DNA from: Pseudomonas sp. PDNC002
Lineage (GTDB): Bacteria; Pseudomonadota; Gammaproteobacteria; Pseudomonadales; Pseudomonadaceae
Assembly (NCBI RefSeq): GCF_016919445.1
Contig: NZ_CP070356.1
Span: 2,760,001-2,824,000, forward strand
Reading direction: 5' to 3'
Length of the DNA: 64,000 nt
Shown: positions 1 to 9,452 of the stretch, in pieces
Numbering within the stretch: the first letter of the stretch is position 1
Layout of the letters: each line of letters begins with the position of its first letter
Made by a program: the position numbers and the translations under genes
The notes under the pieces: model-generated
What the model was told of the DNA's origin: nothing
Database searches by the model: none
The model's input: only the letters and a program-made list of their open reading frames with translations

Positions 1-1102
1 GGGTGCGCTTGCTCCAGATCATCAGGCCGCTGAGCACCATCATGCTGAGGATCAGGCCGAACACGAACCAGATCAGCTTGATCCACAGCCCGCCGAAGTC
101 GCCGGTGTGCAGCGGGCGCATGGATTCGGTGACGAACTCCAGGCCGCTGCGGTCGCCCAGCAGGCGCACGGACGGCACGCTGCCGTCGTAGAGATTCACC
201 GATGCGCTCTCGAACATCAGCGGGTACCAGGATTTGCCACCGACGCTCAGCGGATCGAAGGCATTGGCCGGTAGCACGAAGTAGCGCGCCTCCAGGCCCG
301 GAATGCGTTCCTGGGCGGCCAGCACGGCGGCGTCCAGGCCGATGCGCGAGGGCGCCGCGCCATTCTCGCCCGGCGGGATCCGGTCACGCTGGATGATGGT
401 CGGCACGCCTTCGCTGGAGATGGAGATGTTGTTGTCGAACAACACCGCCTGGATCAGGAACCAGGTGCCGGTGATGGAGATCACCGCGATGAACCAGATC
501 GACCAGATGCCCATCAGCCGGTGCACATCGCCCCAGAAGATGCGCGCGCCCTGGCGCAGGCGCAGGGTCGGCTTGAGGAAGCCGCGCCAGAAGCGCTTGT
601 ACACCACCAGGCCGGTCACAAGCGAGGCGAGCATCGGCAGGCCCAGCAGCGAGACCAGGTACCAGCCCCAGCTGAAACCATGGGTGAAGGGCACCAGCCA
701 CCAGCCGTGCAGGGCGCGGGTGAACTGCTGGAAATCGAACAGCGGTGTCTTGCCCTGGATGACCCCGGTGTAGGGGTTGACGTAGAGCGTGGCGGTGCCG
801 GTGTCCGGATAGGTCACGCGCGCCAGCAGGGCGAAATGCGATTCGCTGGGGACATTGATCATGCGCACGGCGGCCTGCGGCTGCTGCTCGGCGATGGCCG
901 CGAGCACCTGGTCGTAGCCCAGGCGCTGGGCGTCGTCATCGGGCGCATTGGCACGCACGGCGGGGTCGGCGAGCCAGACGATCTCCTGGCTCACCGTGGC
1001 CAGGGTGCCGGTGATGCACACCAGGAACACGAAGAACCAGATGGGCAGGGCCAGCCAGCTGTGGACCAGGAACCAGAGCCTGGAGCGGGATTTCTTGGAC
1101 AT
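1..1102 (-). CDS. PepSY-associated TM domain protein (3' end outside window)
   Basis: The first 367 residues of an inner-membrane protein are present; the C-terminus lies beyond base 1. The start is the ATG at 1102-1100 (MSKKSRSRLWF). Four hydrophobic segments are visible at about residues 17-35, 147-168, 196-217 and 345-365, with a large periplasmic part between TM1 and TM2 and another between TM3 and TM4. Histidines near the membrane (VHSW at 14, LHGWW at 132, VHRLMG at 194, LHTGDFGG near 326) fit the PepSY-TM family. Family members often sit in iron-siderophore loci, and FpvG of P. aeruginosa acts in ferripyoverdine reduction. It is divergent from a DUF4198/exporter operon. The family call is firm; a role in metal reduction or uptake is inferred. 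Confidence 0.85.
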   Translation of the reverse strand, partial: MSKKSRSRLWFLVHSWLALPIWFFVFLVCITGTLATVSQEIVWLADPAVRANAPDDDAQRLGYDQVLAAIAEQQPQAAVRMINVPSESHFALLARVTYPDTGTATLYVNPYTGVIQGKTPLFDFQQFTRALHGWWLVPFTHGFSWGWYLVSLLGLPMLASLVTGLVVYKRFWRGFLKPTLRLRQGARIFWGDVHRLMGIWSIWFIAVISITGTWFLIQAVLFDNNISISSEGVPTIIQRDRIPPGENGAAPSRIGLDAAVLAAQERIPGLEARYFVLPANAFDPLSVGGKSWYPLMFESASVNLYDGSVPSVRLLGDRSGLEFVTESMRPLHTGDFGGLWIKLIWFVFGLILSMMVLSGLMIWSKRT

Positions 1103-1409
1103 GGGGAATCACGGCCACGCAAGGACAAGACAAAGGAAAAGGCCCCCGCCGGAGCGGGCCGGCGAGGCGCGAAGACACCCAAGGAGCAGCGGTGTTCTAG
1201 CAATAAGGACGGATGAAACGGAAAAACCGGCCGTTTCCAGTTGCAAATAAATGTTTCGGCGTGGATTTCGCGGTCTTTTCCATTTCTTTACACATTTTCG
1301 GTGCGCGTTTTTCGCTGCTCATCCGTCTTGTATGTGAAAGCGATCGATTCGCAACGGAAGCGAATGTCGCTTTCTTCAGACAAGCGCCTTCAAGACAGGA
1401 GAACCTCGC
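1103..1409. promoter_or_regulatory. divergent intergenic region
   Basis: This 307 bp region separates the leftward PepSY-TM gene from the rightward DUF4198 operon, so it should hold both promoters. It is more AT-rich than the flanking genes around 1225-1330. An aggag ribosome-binding site lies just before the ATG at 1410. I looked for a Fur box (GATAATGATAATCATTATC type) and saw no convincing match. Confidence 0.5.
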
Positions 1410-2030
1410 ATGACCGTGACCCTTCGCCAGCTCTCGCTGCTGGCCGTGGCGCTGAGCTGCGCGCCATTGGCCAACGCGGACTATCTGTGGCTGGAACGCA
1501 ATGCAGGCCAGAGCGCGAAAAGCTACTTCAGCGAACTGCAGCCCGGCGAGCACCTGCCGGTGGCCCAGTTGCAGAATCCGCACGTCGTCCTGGGCGACGG
1601 CAAGACCGCGCCGATGAAGGCCGGCGTCGAGTCCTTCGAGATCGGCAACGTTCCCGCAGGCGACCTGCGCGCCGCCGCCCAGCGCGCGGAAGGCAGCACC
1701 CTGACCATCTATCAGGCACGCGAAGGCCGCAGCGAAACCAACGCGCAGAATGATCTGGAACTGGTGCCCACCACGCCCGGCGGCAATACCTTCGCCCTGC
1801 ACTGGAAAGGCACCGTGGTGCCGGCCTCGCAGGTCAACGTGTACACCTCCGAGCAGTGGAGCCGCAGCCTGAAACCGGCGGCGGACGGCACGGTGACCCT
1901 GGCCACGCCGTTCCCGGCGCGCTATGTGCTGGAGGTCTCCGCCCAGGTCAACGGCGGCGCCAGCGTCGACGGCAAGCGCTATGACAGCGTGATCCACGTT
2001 TCCACCCTGTCTTTCGAGGTGCGCCCATGA
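1410..2030 (+). CDS. DUF4198-like periplasmic protein
   Basis: 206 residues with a Sec signal peptide; residues 1-23 end in PLANA, and the mature protein begins with DYLWLE. The pattern of an aromatic LWLE start, short beta-rich segments, and a closing domain with YVLEVSAQV and SFEVRP resembles the DUF4198 (NikM-like) family, which is common beside metal-uptake genes. A good ribosome-binding site (aggag) precedes the ATG. The stop overlaps the next start in an ATGA, so the Fur-like gene is probably translationally coupled. It probably acts in the periplasm in metal handling, but no ligand can be read from the sequence. Family assignment is moderate. Confidence 0.65.
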   Translation: MTVTLRQLSLLAVALSCAPLANADYLWLERNAGQSAKSYFSELQPGEHLPVAQLQNPHVVLGDGKTAPMKAGVESFEIGNVPAGDLRAAAQRAEGSTLTIYQAREGRSETNAQNDLELVPTTPGGNTFALHWKGTVVPASQVNVYTSEQWSRSLKPAADGTVTLATPFPARYVLEVSAQVNGGASVDGKRYDSVIHVSTLSFEVRP

Positions 2031-2359
2031 CATCGCCCCTAAGAGCAACCGTGAAAGCCAGCACCCCGGTCCGCCCGCGCCTGCCGCGCCCGGCCCGCCA
2101 ATTGCTGGAGCACGCCGGCCTGCGCAGCAGCCTGCCGCGCCTGAATATCCTCGATGCCCTGGTGGCCTGTCGCAGGGCGACCGCGGTGGAGCTGCATGCC
2201 TACCTGGAGGAGCCCGGCCTGCCGATCTCCCTCAGTTGCGTCAGCCAGACCCTGCGCCGGCTGCACCTCTCCGGCCTGCTCGAACGCGACGAGAACAAGC
2301 GATACAGCCTGGCACCCGGAGCGGTGGCGGCCATGGGCAAATCGAGCGAATTGCACTGA
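2027..2359 (+). CDS. minimal Fur-type winged-helix regulator
   Basis: 110 residues. The segment GLRSSLPRLNILDAL (about residues 31-45), followed by TAVELHAYLEE and a recognition helix SLSCVSQTLRRLHLSGLLER, aligns with the N-terminal DNA-binding half of Fur (GLKVTLPRLKIL...VYRVLTQLETAGLVER). The protein ends about ten residues after this domain. The Fur dimerisation domain and the His/Cys metal ligands are absent. It overlaps the upstream DUF4198 gene by 4 bp and the exporter genes begin 18 bp downstream, so it is part of the same operon. It could be a metal-blind competitor of Fur or a local regulator; the function is inferred. Confidence 0.7.
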   Translation: MTSPLRATVKASTPVRPRLPRPARQLLEHAGLRSSLPRLNILDALVACRRATAVELHAYLEEPGLPISLSCVSQTLRRLHLSGLLERDENKRYSLAPGAVAAMGKSSELH

Positions 2360-2376
2360 CAGCAAGGATGTAGTGG

Positions 2377-3555
2377 ATGGGACGGGGGAAGAAGGGCCGC
2401 CTGCTGACGCTGGCGGCCCTGTTGGTCGTTGTGGGGGGCGGATTGGTCTGGGCGTTGGGGCGCGATGGCGTGCGCTACCAGACCCAGACAGTACAGCGGG
2501 GCGATATCGAAGCGACGGTGAGTGCCATCGGCACGCTGCGACCGCGCACCCAGGTGGAAGTGGGCGTGCGGGTTTCCGGGCAGATCGACCGCCTACTGGT
2601 GAAGGCCGGCGATGTGGTGGAGCAGGGCCAGTTGCTGGCCGAGATCGACCCGCGCATTCCACAGGCCACGGTGGATGCCGGCAAGGCCCAATTGGCCGAC
2701 TTGCAGGCGCAGCTCGCCGAGCAGCGCGCCCAACTGCAACTGGCCGAACAGAAGCATGGCCGCCAGCGACAGATGTACGCCGAGGGCTCCACGCGCCTGG
2801 AGGACCTGCAGACAGCCGAGGCCGAGCGCAAGGTGTCCGCCGCGCGCATCGACCAGTTGCAGGCGAAGATCCAGCAGACCCGCTCGACCCTCAGCGCCGA
2901 CCAGACCCAACTGGACTACACCCGCGTCTATGCGCCCATCGCCGGCGCGGTGATCTCGGTGAAGGCCGAGCAGGGCCAGACTCTCAATGCCACCTACCAG
3001 ACCCCGGCGATCCTGCGTATCGCCGACCTGTCGTCGATGACCGTGTGGACGGATGTTTCCGAAGCCGATGTCGGCCGGGTGCGCGCCGGCATGCCGGTGC
3101 GCTTCACCACCCTGGGCGGTGACGGCCGCAGCTGGACCGGCAGCGTGCGCCAGGTACTGCCGGCGCCGGAAGAACCCAAGACCGAGGAAAGCAGCAGCGG
3201 AAGCGGCCAGGCCAGCAGCGGCACCAGCAAGGTCGTGCTGTACACCGTGCTGTTCGACGTGGACAACGCCGACGGCGCGCTGATGCCGCAGATGACCGCC
3301 CAGGTCACCTTCGTCAACGCCGCCGCCACGGATGTGCTCGCCGTCCCGCTCACCGCGCTGGAGTCCGTGCCGCAACAGCGTGGCCTGTACCGCGCGCGGG
3401 TGCTGGATGGCGCCGGCCAGTTGCAGACCCGCGAGGTGCGCGTCGGCGTGCGCAACCGGCTGCAGGGCGAAGTGCTCGACGGCCTGGCGGAAGGCGACGA
3501 ACTGATACTTGGCGAGCTGACCGCCCAGGAAGGCCCGCGGAGATTCACCTGGTGA
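2377..3555 (+). CDS. periplasmic adaptor of MacA/PvdR type
   Basis: 392 residues, HlyD/RND-type membrane fusion protein. An N-terminal membrane anchor (about 8-26) is followed by a lipoyl half ([20 protein letters not shown]), a long alpha-helical hairpin (about 100-175, rich in Q/E/A heptads), the second lipoyl half ([19 protein letters not shown]) and beta-barrel domains. A Ser/Gly-rich insert lies near residues 270-285 ([15 protein letters not shown]). The start follows an aagga site 8 bp upstream. The next gene overlaps by 4 bp and encodes the MacB-type ATPase. The adaptor should link that ATPase to the OMF encoded next. The PvdRT-OpmQ pyoverdine exporter is the closest known analogue; the substrate here is unproven. 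Confidence 0.85.
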   Translation: MGRGKKGRLLTLAALLVVVGGGLVWALGRDGVRYQTQTVQRGDIEATVSAIGTLRPRTQVEVGVRVSGQIDRLLVKAGDVVEQGQLLAEIDPRIPQATVDAGKAQLADLQAQLAEQRAQLQLAEQKHGRQRQMYAEGSTRLEDLQTAEAERKVSAARIDQLQAKIQQTRSTLSADQTQLDYTRVYAPIAGAVISVKAEQGQTLNATYQTPAILRIADLSSMTVWTDVSEADVGRVRAGMPVRFTTLGGDGRSWTGSVRQVLPAPEEPKTEESSSGSGQASSGTSKVVLYTVLFDVDNADGALMPQMTAQVTFVNAAATDVLAVPLTALESVPQQRGLYRARVLDGAGQLQTREVRVGVRNRLQGEVLDGLAEGDELILGELTAQEGPRRFTW

Positions 3556-5492
3556 CCGCCCTGATCGAACTGGACGGCATCGTCAAACACTACGGCGGCG
3601 GAGCCAGTCCGAAGGTCACGGTGCTGCACGGGGTTTCCCTGCGCATCGAACCGGGCGAATTCGTCGCCATCGTCGGCGCCTCCGGCTCGGGCAAATCCAC
3701 CCTGATGCACATCCTCGGCTGCCTGGATCGACCCAGCGCCGGCAGCTATCGCTTCGCTGGCAGCGACGTGGCGCGGATGGACAGCGACGAACTGGCCTGG
3801 CTGCGCCGCGAGGCGTTCGGCTTCGTGTTCCAGGGTTACCACCTGATTCCCACGTGCAGCGCGCGGGAGAACGTCGAAGTCCCTGCGCTCTACGCCGGCC
3901 GTGCCGCCGATGAGCGCCATCAGCGAGCCAGCCAGTTGCTGCACCGCCTGGGCCTGGGCGAGCGCCTGGACAACCGCCCCAACCAGCTCTCCGGCGGCCA
4001 GCAGCAGCGTGTGTCCATCGCCCGCGCGCTGATGAACGGCGGGCGCATCATTCTCGCCGACGAACCCACCGGCGCGCTGGACAGCCGCAGCGGCGAAGAG
4101 GTCATGGCGCTGCTGGATGAGCTGTCCGCCCAGGGCCACACGCTGATCCTCATCACCCACGACCGCGAGGTGGCGGCGCGGGCAAGGCGCGTCATAGAGA
4201 TCCGCGATGGCCACATCGTCTCCGACAGCGGCGGGCAGGCCGGCGCCGCCGCGTTGCCGCTTCCCGATCTGCGCGACGCCCGCGAAGCCGGAGGGGCAAG
4301 CCTGGCCGGCGACCTGCTGGAAGCGCTGCGCTCGGCCTGGCGCGTGATGTGGCTGAACCGCTTCCGCACGGCGCTTACGTTGCTGGGCATCGTCATCGGC
4401 GTGGCCTCGGTGATCGTCATGCTCGCCATCGGCCTGGGCACCAAGCAGCGCGTGGTGCAGCAGATGGCGTCGCTGGGCGCGACCATCATGTACGTCAGCG
4501 GCGACTATCCCCCCGAGGGCGGGCCCATCGGTGCGGTGACCGTGGATGACCTGGCAGCGGTGGCCGAGCTGCCGGAGGTGCGCCATGCCATGCCGGTGAT
4601 CGGCAACGCCCTGACCGTGCGTTACGGCAACCTGTCCAAGTCGCTCTACACCTTCGCTTCCACCGAGGAAATGCCGCTGATCCACCGCTGGCCAGTGGTG
4701 CAGGGGCGCTTCTTCACCGCCGCCGAGGACCGCGAACTGGCGCCGCTGGTGGTGATGGGGCACAAGGCCTGGACCTACTTCTTCCCCGACGGAGAGAGCC
4801 CGCTGGGCCGGCAACTGCTGGTGGGCAATGCGCTGTTCGAGGTGATCGGCGTGCTCAAGGAGAAGGGCGCCGATTCGGGCGTCGAGGACTACGACGAGAT
4901 GCTCTTCATCCCCTACAACGCCGGCCGCGCGCGGGTCTACAAGGGCATGACCGATCCTGACTACGCGGTGATCGACGCCATGTCGCCGGCGCTGGTGAAA
5001 GAGGCGGAAGAGGCCATGAAGGAGCTGCTGCTGGAGCGTCACGGGCGCAAGGACTTCGGCATCGGCAACGCCGCCGCCAAGTTGCAGGCCCAGGCCGAGG
5101 CGCAGGACAGCATGACCCTGATGCTCAGCCTGATCGCCGCCGTATCGCTGCTGGTGGGCGGCATCGGCGTGATGAACGTGATGCTGATGACCGTGCGCGA
5201 ACGTACCCGCGAGATCGGCATTCGCGTAGCCACCGGCGCGCGGCAGCGCGACATCCTTCGGCAGTTTCTCTCCGAATCCACCTTGCTGAGCCTGGTGGGC
5301 GGGTTGATCGGCGTGGTCATCGGTTTGTCCATCGGTGCCGTGCTGCTGCTTAGCGGCGTGCCGGTAGTGTTCTCGCTGACGGCGATCCTCGGCGCGTTCG
5401 GTTGCGCCTTGGTCACCGGGCTGGTGTTCGGCTATGCGCCGGCCCGGCAGGCGGCGCGGCTCGACCCGGTTGTCGCGCTGGGAGGTGAGTGA
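3552..5492 (+). CDS. MacB/PvdT-type ABC exporter
   Basis: 646 residues, close to E. coli MacB (648). The N-terminal ATPase domain has Walker [10 protein letters not shown] at 42-50, signature [10 protein letters not shown] near 146, and Walker [12 protein letters not shown] just after. A linker leads to TM1 (about 273-293), the periplasmic MacB core, and three C-terminal FtsX-type helices (about 520-640). The start is a GTG inside the adaptor gene's last codons. It should work as a mechanotransmission pump with the adaptor and OMF encoded on either side. The periplasmic DUF4198 protein and nearby PepSY-TM protein suggest a siderophore or metal-linked substrate, by analogy with PvdT. Confidence 0.88.
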   Translation: MTALIELDGIVKHYGGGASPKVTVLHGVSLRIEPGEFVAIVGASGSGKSTLMHILGCLDRPSAGSYRFAGSDVARMDSDELAWLRREAFGFVFQGYHLIPTCSARENVEVPALYAGRAADERHQRASQLLHRLGLGERLDNRPNQLSGGQQQRVSIARALMNGGRIILADEPTGALDSRSGEEVMALLDELSAQGHTLILITHDREVAARARRVIEIRDGHIVSDSGGQAGAAALPLPDLRDAREAGGASLAGDLLEALRSAWRVMWLNRFRTALTLLGIVIGVASVIVMLAIGLGTKQRVVQQMASLGATIMYVSGDYPPEGGPIGAVTVDDLAAVAELPEVRHAMPVIGNALTVRYGNLSKSLYTFASTEEMPLIHRWPVVQGRFFTAAEDRELAPLVVMGHKAWTYFFPDGESPLGRQLLVGNALFEVIGVLKEKGADSGVEDYDEMLFIPYNAGRARVYKGMTDPDYAVIDAMSPALVKEAEEAMKELLLERHGRKDFGIGNAAAKLQAQAEAQDSMTLMLSLIAAVSLLVGGIGVMNVMLMTVRERTREIGIRVATGARQRDILRQFLSESTLLSLVGGLIGVVIGLSIGAVLLLSGVPVVFSLTAILGAFGCALVTGLVFGYAPARQAARLDPVVALGGE

Positions 5493-6937
5493 TGAAGGCG
5501 CGACTGTTATTGCTCTGCCTGCTGCTGGCCGGCTGTTCGTTGCAGGAGCCGGCGCCGTCGCACCAGATCGCCGCGCCTGCTGCTTGGGCACACACCGCCG
5601 CGCCGGCTGCAGCGCAACTGGATGCCCAGTGGTGGCGCCAGTTCGGTAGCGCCGAGCTGGACCAGTTGGTCGCCCGCGCTGCCCGCGACAGCTATGATTT
5701 GCAGGCCGCCGAGGCGCGCCTGCGCCAGGCCCGTGCGGCCTTGCAGATCGCCGGCGCGCCCCTGCTGCCGGAAGTGAACGGCACGTTGAACGCCTCGCGC
5801 CAGGGACGCCTGGGTGGTAGCGCGGAGGTGGCGGGAAATGCGTTCGGTCTCGGCCTGCAAACCCGTTACGAGCTGGACCTGTGGGGCCGCAACCAGGCGC
5901 TGCGCGACGCGGCTCGAGCGCAATGGCGGGCCAGCGAGTTCGACCTGTACAGCACCCACCTGAGCCTGACCGCCGCCGTCGCCACCGCCTGGCTGGAGCA
6001 CGCCGGCCTGAGCGAGCGCCTGCGCATTGCCGGGCTGAACCTGAAGAACGCCGAGGACGTGCTCGCCACCCTGGAATCGCGCCAGCGCGCCGGGGCGGCC
6101 ATGCCGCTGGAACTCGCCCAGCAGCGCGCGCTGCTCGCGGGGCTGCGAGTCGAACAGGCAGACCTGCGCCAGCAGGCGGCGCAAAGCGAAGTGGCGGTGG
6201 CCGTATTGCTCGGCAGCACGCGCCAGGAACTGCGCCTGCAGGCGGACTCGTTGAACGCCCTGAGCGACCCGGGCATCGCGGCGGGAGTGCCATCGCAGTT
6301 GCTGGCCCGGCGGCCGGACCTCGCTCGCGCCGAGGCACAGCTGCAAAGTGCCGCCGCCGATCTGGGCGCCGCCCGTGCTGCGCTGTTCCCGCAACTCACC
6401 CTGGGGCTGGACCTGAACAGCGGCGGCTCGCGCCTGGGTGATCTCACCAGTGATCCGCTCTACAGCGTCAGCGGCGGGTTGGTCGCGCCGATCTTCAATC
6501 ATGGCCGCCTGAGCGGCCAGCGTGATCTTGCCCAGGCTCGGCAGGAAGAGCTGTTGGCGGACTACCGCGCAGCGATCATCACCGCGTTCGGCGAAGTGGA
6601 ATCCGGCCTGGACGCCATCGACGGGCTGGAGGCACGGCTACAGGCCCAGGCCGAGCAGGTGCGCCAGGCCGAGCGAGCCTTCGAGCTGGCCAGCTCCCGC
6701 TACCGCGCGGGGGCCGAGGACCTGCTGGTGCTGCTCGACGCCCAGCGCACGCTGTACGCCGCGCAGGACGGCCTGGCCAACCTGCGCCAGTTGCGCTTGC
6801 AGGCCAGCGTGGCCCTGTACAAGGCGCTCGGCGGCGGTTGGCAATCGGGCGCCGCATGGCACTCGGCTGTCCCGGCTTTGCCGGGAATTCGCGGAGAAGC
6901 TCCGCTCCTACAAGAGCCGCGCCGGGATGACCTGTAG
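5489..6937 (+). CDS. NodT/OpmQ-type outer-membrane factor lipoprotein
   Basis: 482 residues. Signal peptide with lipobox LLLAGC, lipidated Cys at 16. Two OEP (TolC-like) repeats of long helices follow, with [18 protein letters not shown] and [22 protein letters not shown] as typical repeat starts. Members of this family usually end near [10 protein letters not shown], which occurs here at about residues 443-452. About 28 more residues follow that are encoded inside the first copy of the tandem repeat beginning at 6868, so the natural stop appears lost and the tail is repeat-derived. It overlaps the ABC gene by 4 bp and forms the outer-membrane exit of the same pump. Confidence 0.85.
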   Translation: MMKARLLLLCLLLAGCSLQEPAPSHQIAAPAAWAHTAAPAAAQLDAQWWRQFGSAELDQLVARAARDSYDLQAAEARLRQARAALQIAGAPLLPEVNGTLNASRQGRLGGSAEVAGNAFGLGLQTRYELDLWGRNQALRDAARAQWRASEFDLYSTHLSLTAAVATAWLEHAGLSERLRIAGLNLKNAEDVLATLESRQRAGAAMPLELAQQRALLAGLRVEQADLRQQAAQSEVAVAVLLGSTRQELRLQADSLNALSDPGIAAGVPSQLLARRPDLARAEAQLQSAAADLGAARAALFPQLTLGLDLNSGGSRLGDLTSDPLYSVSGGLVAPIFNHGRLSGQRDLAQARQEELLADYRAAIITAFGEVESGLDAIDGLEARLQAQAEQVRQAERAFELASSRYRAGAEDLLVLLDAQRTLYAAQDGLANLRQLRLQASVALYKALGGGWQSGAAWHSAVPALPGIRGEAPLLQEPRRDDL

Positions 6938-7585
6938 GAGCGGACCTTGTCCGCGACCCGGCCGATAGGCCGGTGCCCTCACGCCACTCGGTTGTCCCGG
7001 CTTTGCCGGGAATTCGCGGAGAAGCTCCGCTCCTACAAGAGCCGCGCCGGGATGACCTGTAGGAGCGGACCCTGTCCGCGACCCGGCCGATAGGCCGGCG
7101 CCCCCATGCCGCCCGGCTGTCCCGGCTTCGCCGGGAATTCGCGGAGAAGCTCCGCTCCTACAAGAGCCGCGCCGGGATGAGCTGTAGGAGCGGACCCTGT
7201 CCGCGATCCGGCCGATAGGCCGGCGCCCCCACGCCACTCGGCTGTCCCGGCTTTGCCGGGAATTCGCGGAGAAGCTCCGCTCCTACAAGAGCCGCGCCGG
7301 GGATGAGCTGTAGGAGCGGACCTTGTCCGCGACCCGGCCGATAGGCCGGTGCTCCCACTTCACTCGGTTGTCCCGGCTTCGCCGGGAATTCGCGGAGAAG
7401 CTCCGCTCCTACAAGAGCCGCGCCGGGGATGAGCTGTAGGAGCGGACCTTGTCCGCGATCCGGCCGATAGGCCGGTGCTCCCACTTCACTCGGCTGTCCG
7501 GGCTTCGCCGGGAATTCGCGGAGAGGCTCCGCTCCTACAAGAGCCGCGCCGGGGATGAGCTGTAGGAGCGGACTTTGTCCGCGAT
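6868..7585. repeat. 125-126 bp tandem array of REP-like units, about six copies
   Basis: The string tgtaggagcgga recurs at 6933, 7058, 7183, 7309, 7435 and 7561, giving spacings of 125, 125, 126, 126 and 126 bp. Each unit holds an inverted pair (gaagctccgctccta facing taggagcggac) and smaller palindromes (ccggccgataggccgg, cccggcttcgccggg). Copies differ by only a few bases. The array starts inside the OMF gene and ends in gene-free sequence. With 7586-7728, which is unique and should carry the promoter of the following oxidoreductase, it fills the 790 bp gap. A single element of the same family lies at 9356-9422. Confidence 0.95.
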
Positions 7586-7728
7586 GTCCTCGAGCATTAC
7601 GGACAGGGCCTGCGCCGACGAGGTTTGCGCGGGTAGGAACGGCTTCCACCGATCATCGGAGCCTATCCTTAGGCGATCCCGGTCTACAGTTGAAGTGACA
7701 AGTTCTGAAGACCCGAGGGAGTGCCACC

Positions 7729-8835
7729 ATGAGCCAGTTGTTCGAGCCCCTGACCCTGCGTCAGCTGACCCTGTCCAACCGCATCGCCGTATCCCCCATG
7801 TGCCAATACTCCGCCCAGGACGGCCTGGCCAACGACTGGCACCTGGTACACCTGGGCAGTCGCGCCGTCGGCGGCGCCGGCCTGGTGATCGTCGAAGCCA
7901 CAGCCGTCGCCCCGGAAGGACGGATCAGCGCCGAGGACCTGGGCATCTGGAATGACGAGCAGGTCGAGCCGCTGCGGCGCATCACCCGCTTCATCGAGTC
8001 CCAGGGCGCGGTGGCCGGCGTGCAGCTGGCCCACGCCGGGCGCAAGGCGAGCACCTGGGCGCCGTGGCTGGGCAAGCATGGCTCGGTGCCGATCAGCGAG
8101 GGTGGCTGGACACCGGTGGCGCCCTCGGCCATCGCCTTCGACCCGCAACACACCGCGCCCATCGCCCTGAGCGAAGAGCAGATGGCGACCATCAAGCACC
8201 AGTTCGTGCGCGGCGCCGAGCGCGCCCTGGCCGCCGGCTTCAAGATTGCCGAGGTGCACGCGGCCCATGGCTACCTGCTGCACCAGTTCCTCTCGCCGCT
8301 CTCCAACCAGCGCCGCGACCAGTACGGCACCTGCTTCGAGAACCGCATCCGCTTCCTCCTCGAAATCACCGAGGCGGTGCGGGCGGTGTGGCCGCAGGAG
8401 CTGCCGCTGTTTGTCCGTCTGTCCGCCACCGACTGGGTGGAGGACGGCTGGAACCCCGACGAAACCGTGGAGCTGGCGCGGCGCCTGAAGGGCCTGGGCG
8501 TGGACCTGATCGATGTGTCTTCCGGTGGCACTGCGGTGAACGCCGAGATTCCGGTGGGGCCGGGCTACCAGACGCAGTTCGCCGAGCGCGTGCGCAAGGA
8601 AGCCGGCGTGGCCAGCGGCACCGTCGGCATGATCACCGAGCCGGTGCAGGCCGAGCACATCCTGCGCACCGGGCAGGCCGACCTGATCCTGCTGGCCCGC
8701 GAGTTGCTGCGCGATCCTTACTGGCCGCTGCACGCCGCCGATGAACTGGGCGGCCAGCCGGTGCCCTGGCCGGCGCAATACCTGCGCGCTGCGCAACGCG
8801 GCACGCCGAAGCGCAAGGCCTTCGGACAGGCCTGA
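7729..8835 (+). CDS. Old Yellow Enzyme family NADH:flavin oxidoreductase (YqjM/XenA-like)
   Basis: 368 residues, a complete FMN-binding TIM barrel. The N-terminal SPMCQY places Cys25 where YqjM and XenA carry their FMN-tuning cysteine. The substrate-binding pair lies in VHAAHGYLLH (His177, His180). LSNQRRDQYG and GGTAVNAEIPVGPGYQ are family motifs, and the phosphate-binding region near ILLARELLRDPYW closes the barrel. Such enzymes reduce activated C=C bonds of enones, nitro compounds or nitrate esters in the cytoplasm. A gaggga ribosome-binding site precedes the ATG. It appears monocistronic, with unique promoter DNA between it and the repeat array. The natural substrate is unknown. Confidence 0.9.
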   Translation: MSQLFEPLTLRQLTLSNRIAVSPMCQYSAQDGLANDWHLVHLGSRAVGGAGLVIVEATAVAPEGRISAEDLGIWNDEQVEPLRRITRFIESQGAVAGVQLAHAGRKASTWAPWLGKHGSVPISEGGWTPVAPSAIAFDPQHTAPIALSEEQMATIKHQFVRGAERALAAGFKIAEVHAAHGYLLHQFLSPLSNQRRDQYGTCFENRIRFLLEITEAVRAVWPQELPLFVRLSATDWVEDGWNPDETVELARRLKGLGVDLIDVSSGGTAVNAEIPVGPGYQTQFAERVRKEAGVASGTVGMITEPVQAEHILRTGQADLILLARELLRDPYWPLHAADELGGQPVPWPAQYLRAAQRGTPKRKAFGQA

Positions 8836-8845
8836 GCCACGGGCA

Positions 8846-8872
8846 GGTCACGCTGACCCGATCAGCGTGACC
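8846..8872. terminator. inverted repeat after the oxidoreductase
   Basis: An 11 bp perfect stem (ggtcacgctga / tcagcgtgacc) with a 5 nt loop begins 11 bp after the stop codon. No T-run follows, so it may be a weak terminator or an mRNA-stabilising hairpin. Confidence 0.5.
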
Positions 8873-8991
8873 TCTCGGTCAGGAAAAGAATTGAAATGTG
8901 ATATCTGTCGCAAGGTGGCACTGTGATGCTACCCTCACCGTGCTCGCGCAAGGACTGCGCAACTACCCACCCGAGCATCACTGGAGCACGC

Positions 8992-9321
8992 ATGGACGCA
9001 TCTGCAACGCCTGCTGTCATTCCGCAATCCGAAATCGCTCTCTTGGCGAACATCCTCGCCCTCGCCACCCGCAACATGTCCAACCTCAGCACGCTGATCA
9101 CCCAGCTCTCGGTGGAACTCGGCCATAGCCCGGACCCGCACCTGCAGCGTGTCGGCCAGCGCGTGCTGGCGGATGTCGATGTGCTGGCGCAATCCCTGGA
9201 TACCCAATGGGAGCTGATTGGCACCCTGGCGCGCTTCTGCCCGTTGCTGTCGCGTACGCCGCTGGTGAAGCCGGCGCTGGTGACGGAAATCCATATCACC
9301 GAATTGCCTGACCGGGCGTAG
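8992..9321 (+). CDS. small protein of unknown function
   Basis: 109 residues from the ATG at 8992 (MDASATPAVIPQ), which follows a ggagc site. An in-frame start 69 bp upstream would add an unlikely Cys/Pro-rich leader. The protein is mainly helical (SEIALLANILALATRNMSNLSTLITQL looks like a helix-rich dimer region), with no signal peptide, membrane segment or motif I recognise. It stands alone between the oxidoreductase and a REP element. Codon use matches its neighbours, which supports a real gene. Function not assigned. Confidence 0.6.
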   Translation: MDASATPAVIPQSEIALLANILALATRNMSNLSTLITQLSVELGHSPDPHLQRVGQRVLADVDVLAQSLDTQWELIGTLARFCPLLSRTPLVKPALVTEIHITELPDRA

Positions 9322-9355
9322 TTGGTCCCGGACCGATTCGGCTGCGCCGGGGTTT

Positions 9356-9422
9356 CGCGGACAAGGTCCGCTCCTACAGGTCAGCTACGGTGTGGCTTTT
9401 GTAGGAGCGGAGCTTCTCCGCG
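9356..9422. repeat. single REP-like palindrome (family A)
   Basis: Facing arms cgcggacaaggtccgctccta and taggagcggagcttctccgcg flank a short spacer. It is the same family as the tandem array at 6868-7585, here as one unit between convergent genes. Confidence 0.85.
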
Positions 9423-9442
9423 AAAGGCGCCCGAAGGGCGCC
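9423..9442 (-). terminator. terminator of the MCP-Cache gene
   Basis: Read on the minus strand, a 7 bp GC stem (ggcgccc / gggcgcc) with a ttc loop is followed by ttt, 10 bp past the stop of the leftward gene. Confidence 0.6.
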
Positions 9443-9452
9443 CTGCTGACTA

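Noticed and set aside
1103..1409. Fur box in the divergent promoter
   Set aside because: No sequence close to the 19 bp Fur consensus could be found by eye.
1197..2048. 283-codon open frame on the minus strand
   Set aside because: Antisense to the DUF4198 gene, which has a signal peptide, ribosome-binding site and coupled neighbour.
2994..6338. 1114-codon open frame on the minus strand
   Set aside because: It is antisense to the adaptor, ABC exporter and OMF genes. Its product is low-complexity (Arg/Ala/Pro/Gly-rich first part) with no domain; long antisense frames are normal at this GC content.
6868..7585. CRISPR array
   Set aside because: The repeated unit fills the whole period; there are no variable spacers and no cas genes. 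The same holds for 53961-54754 and 59232-59554.
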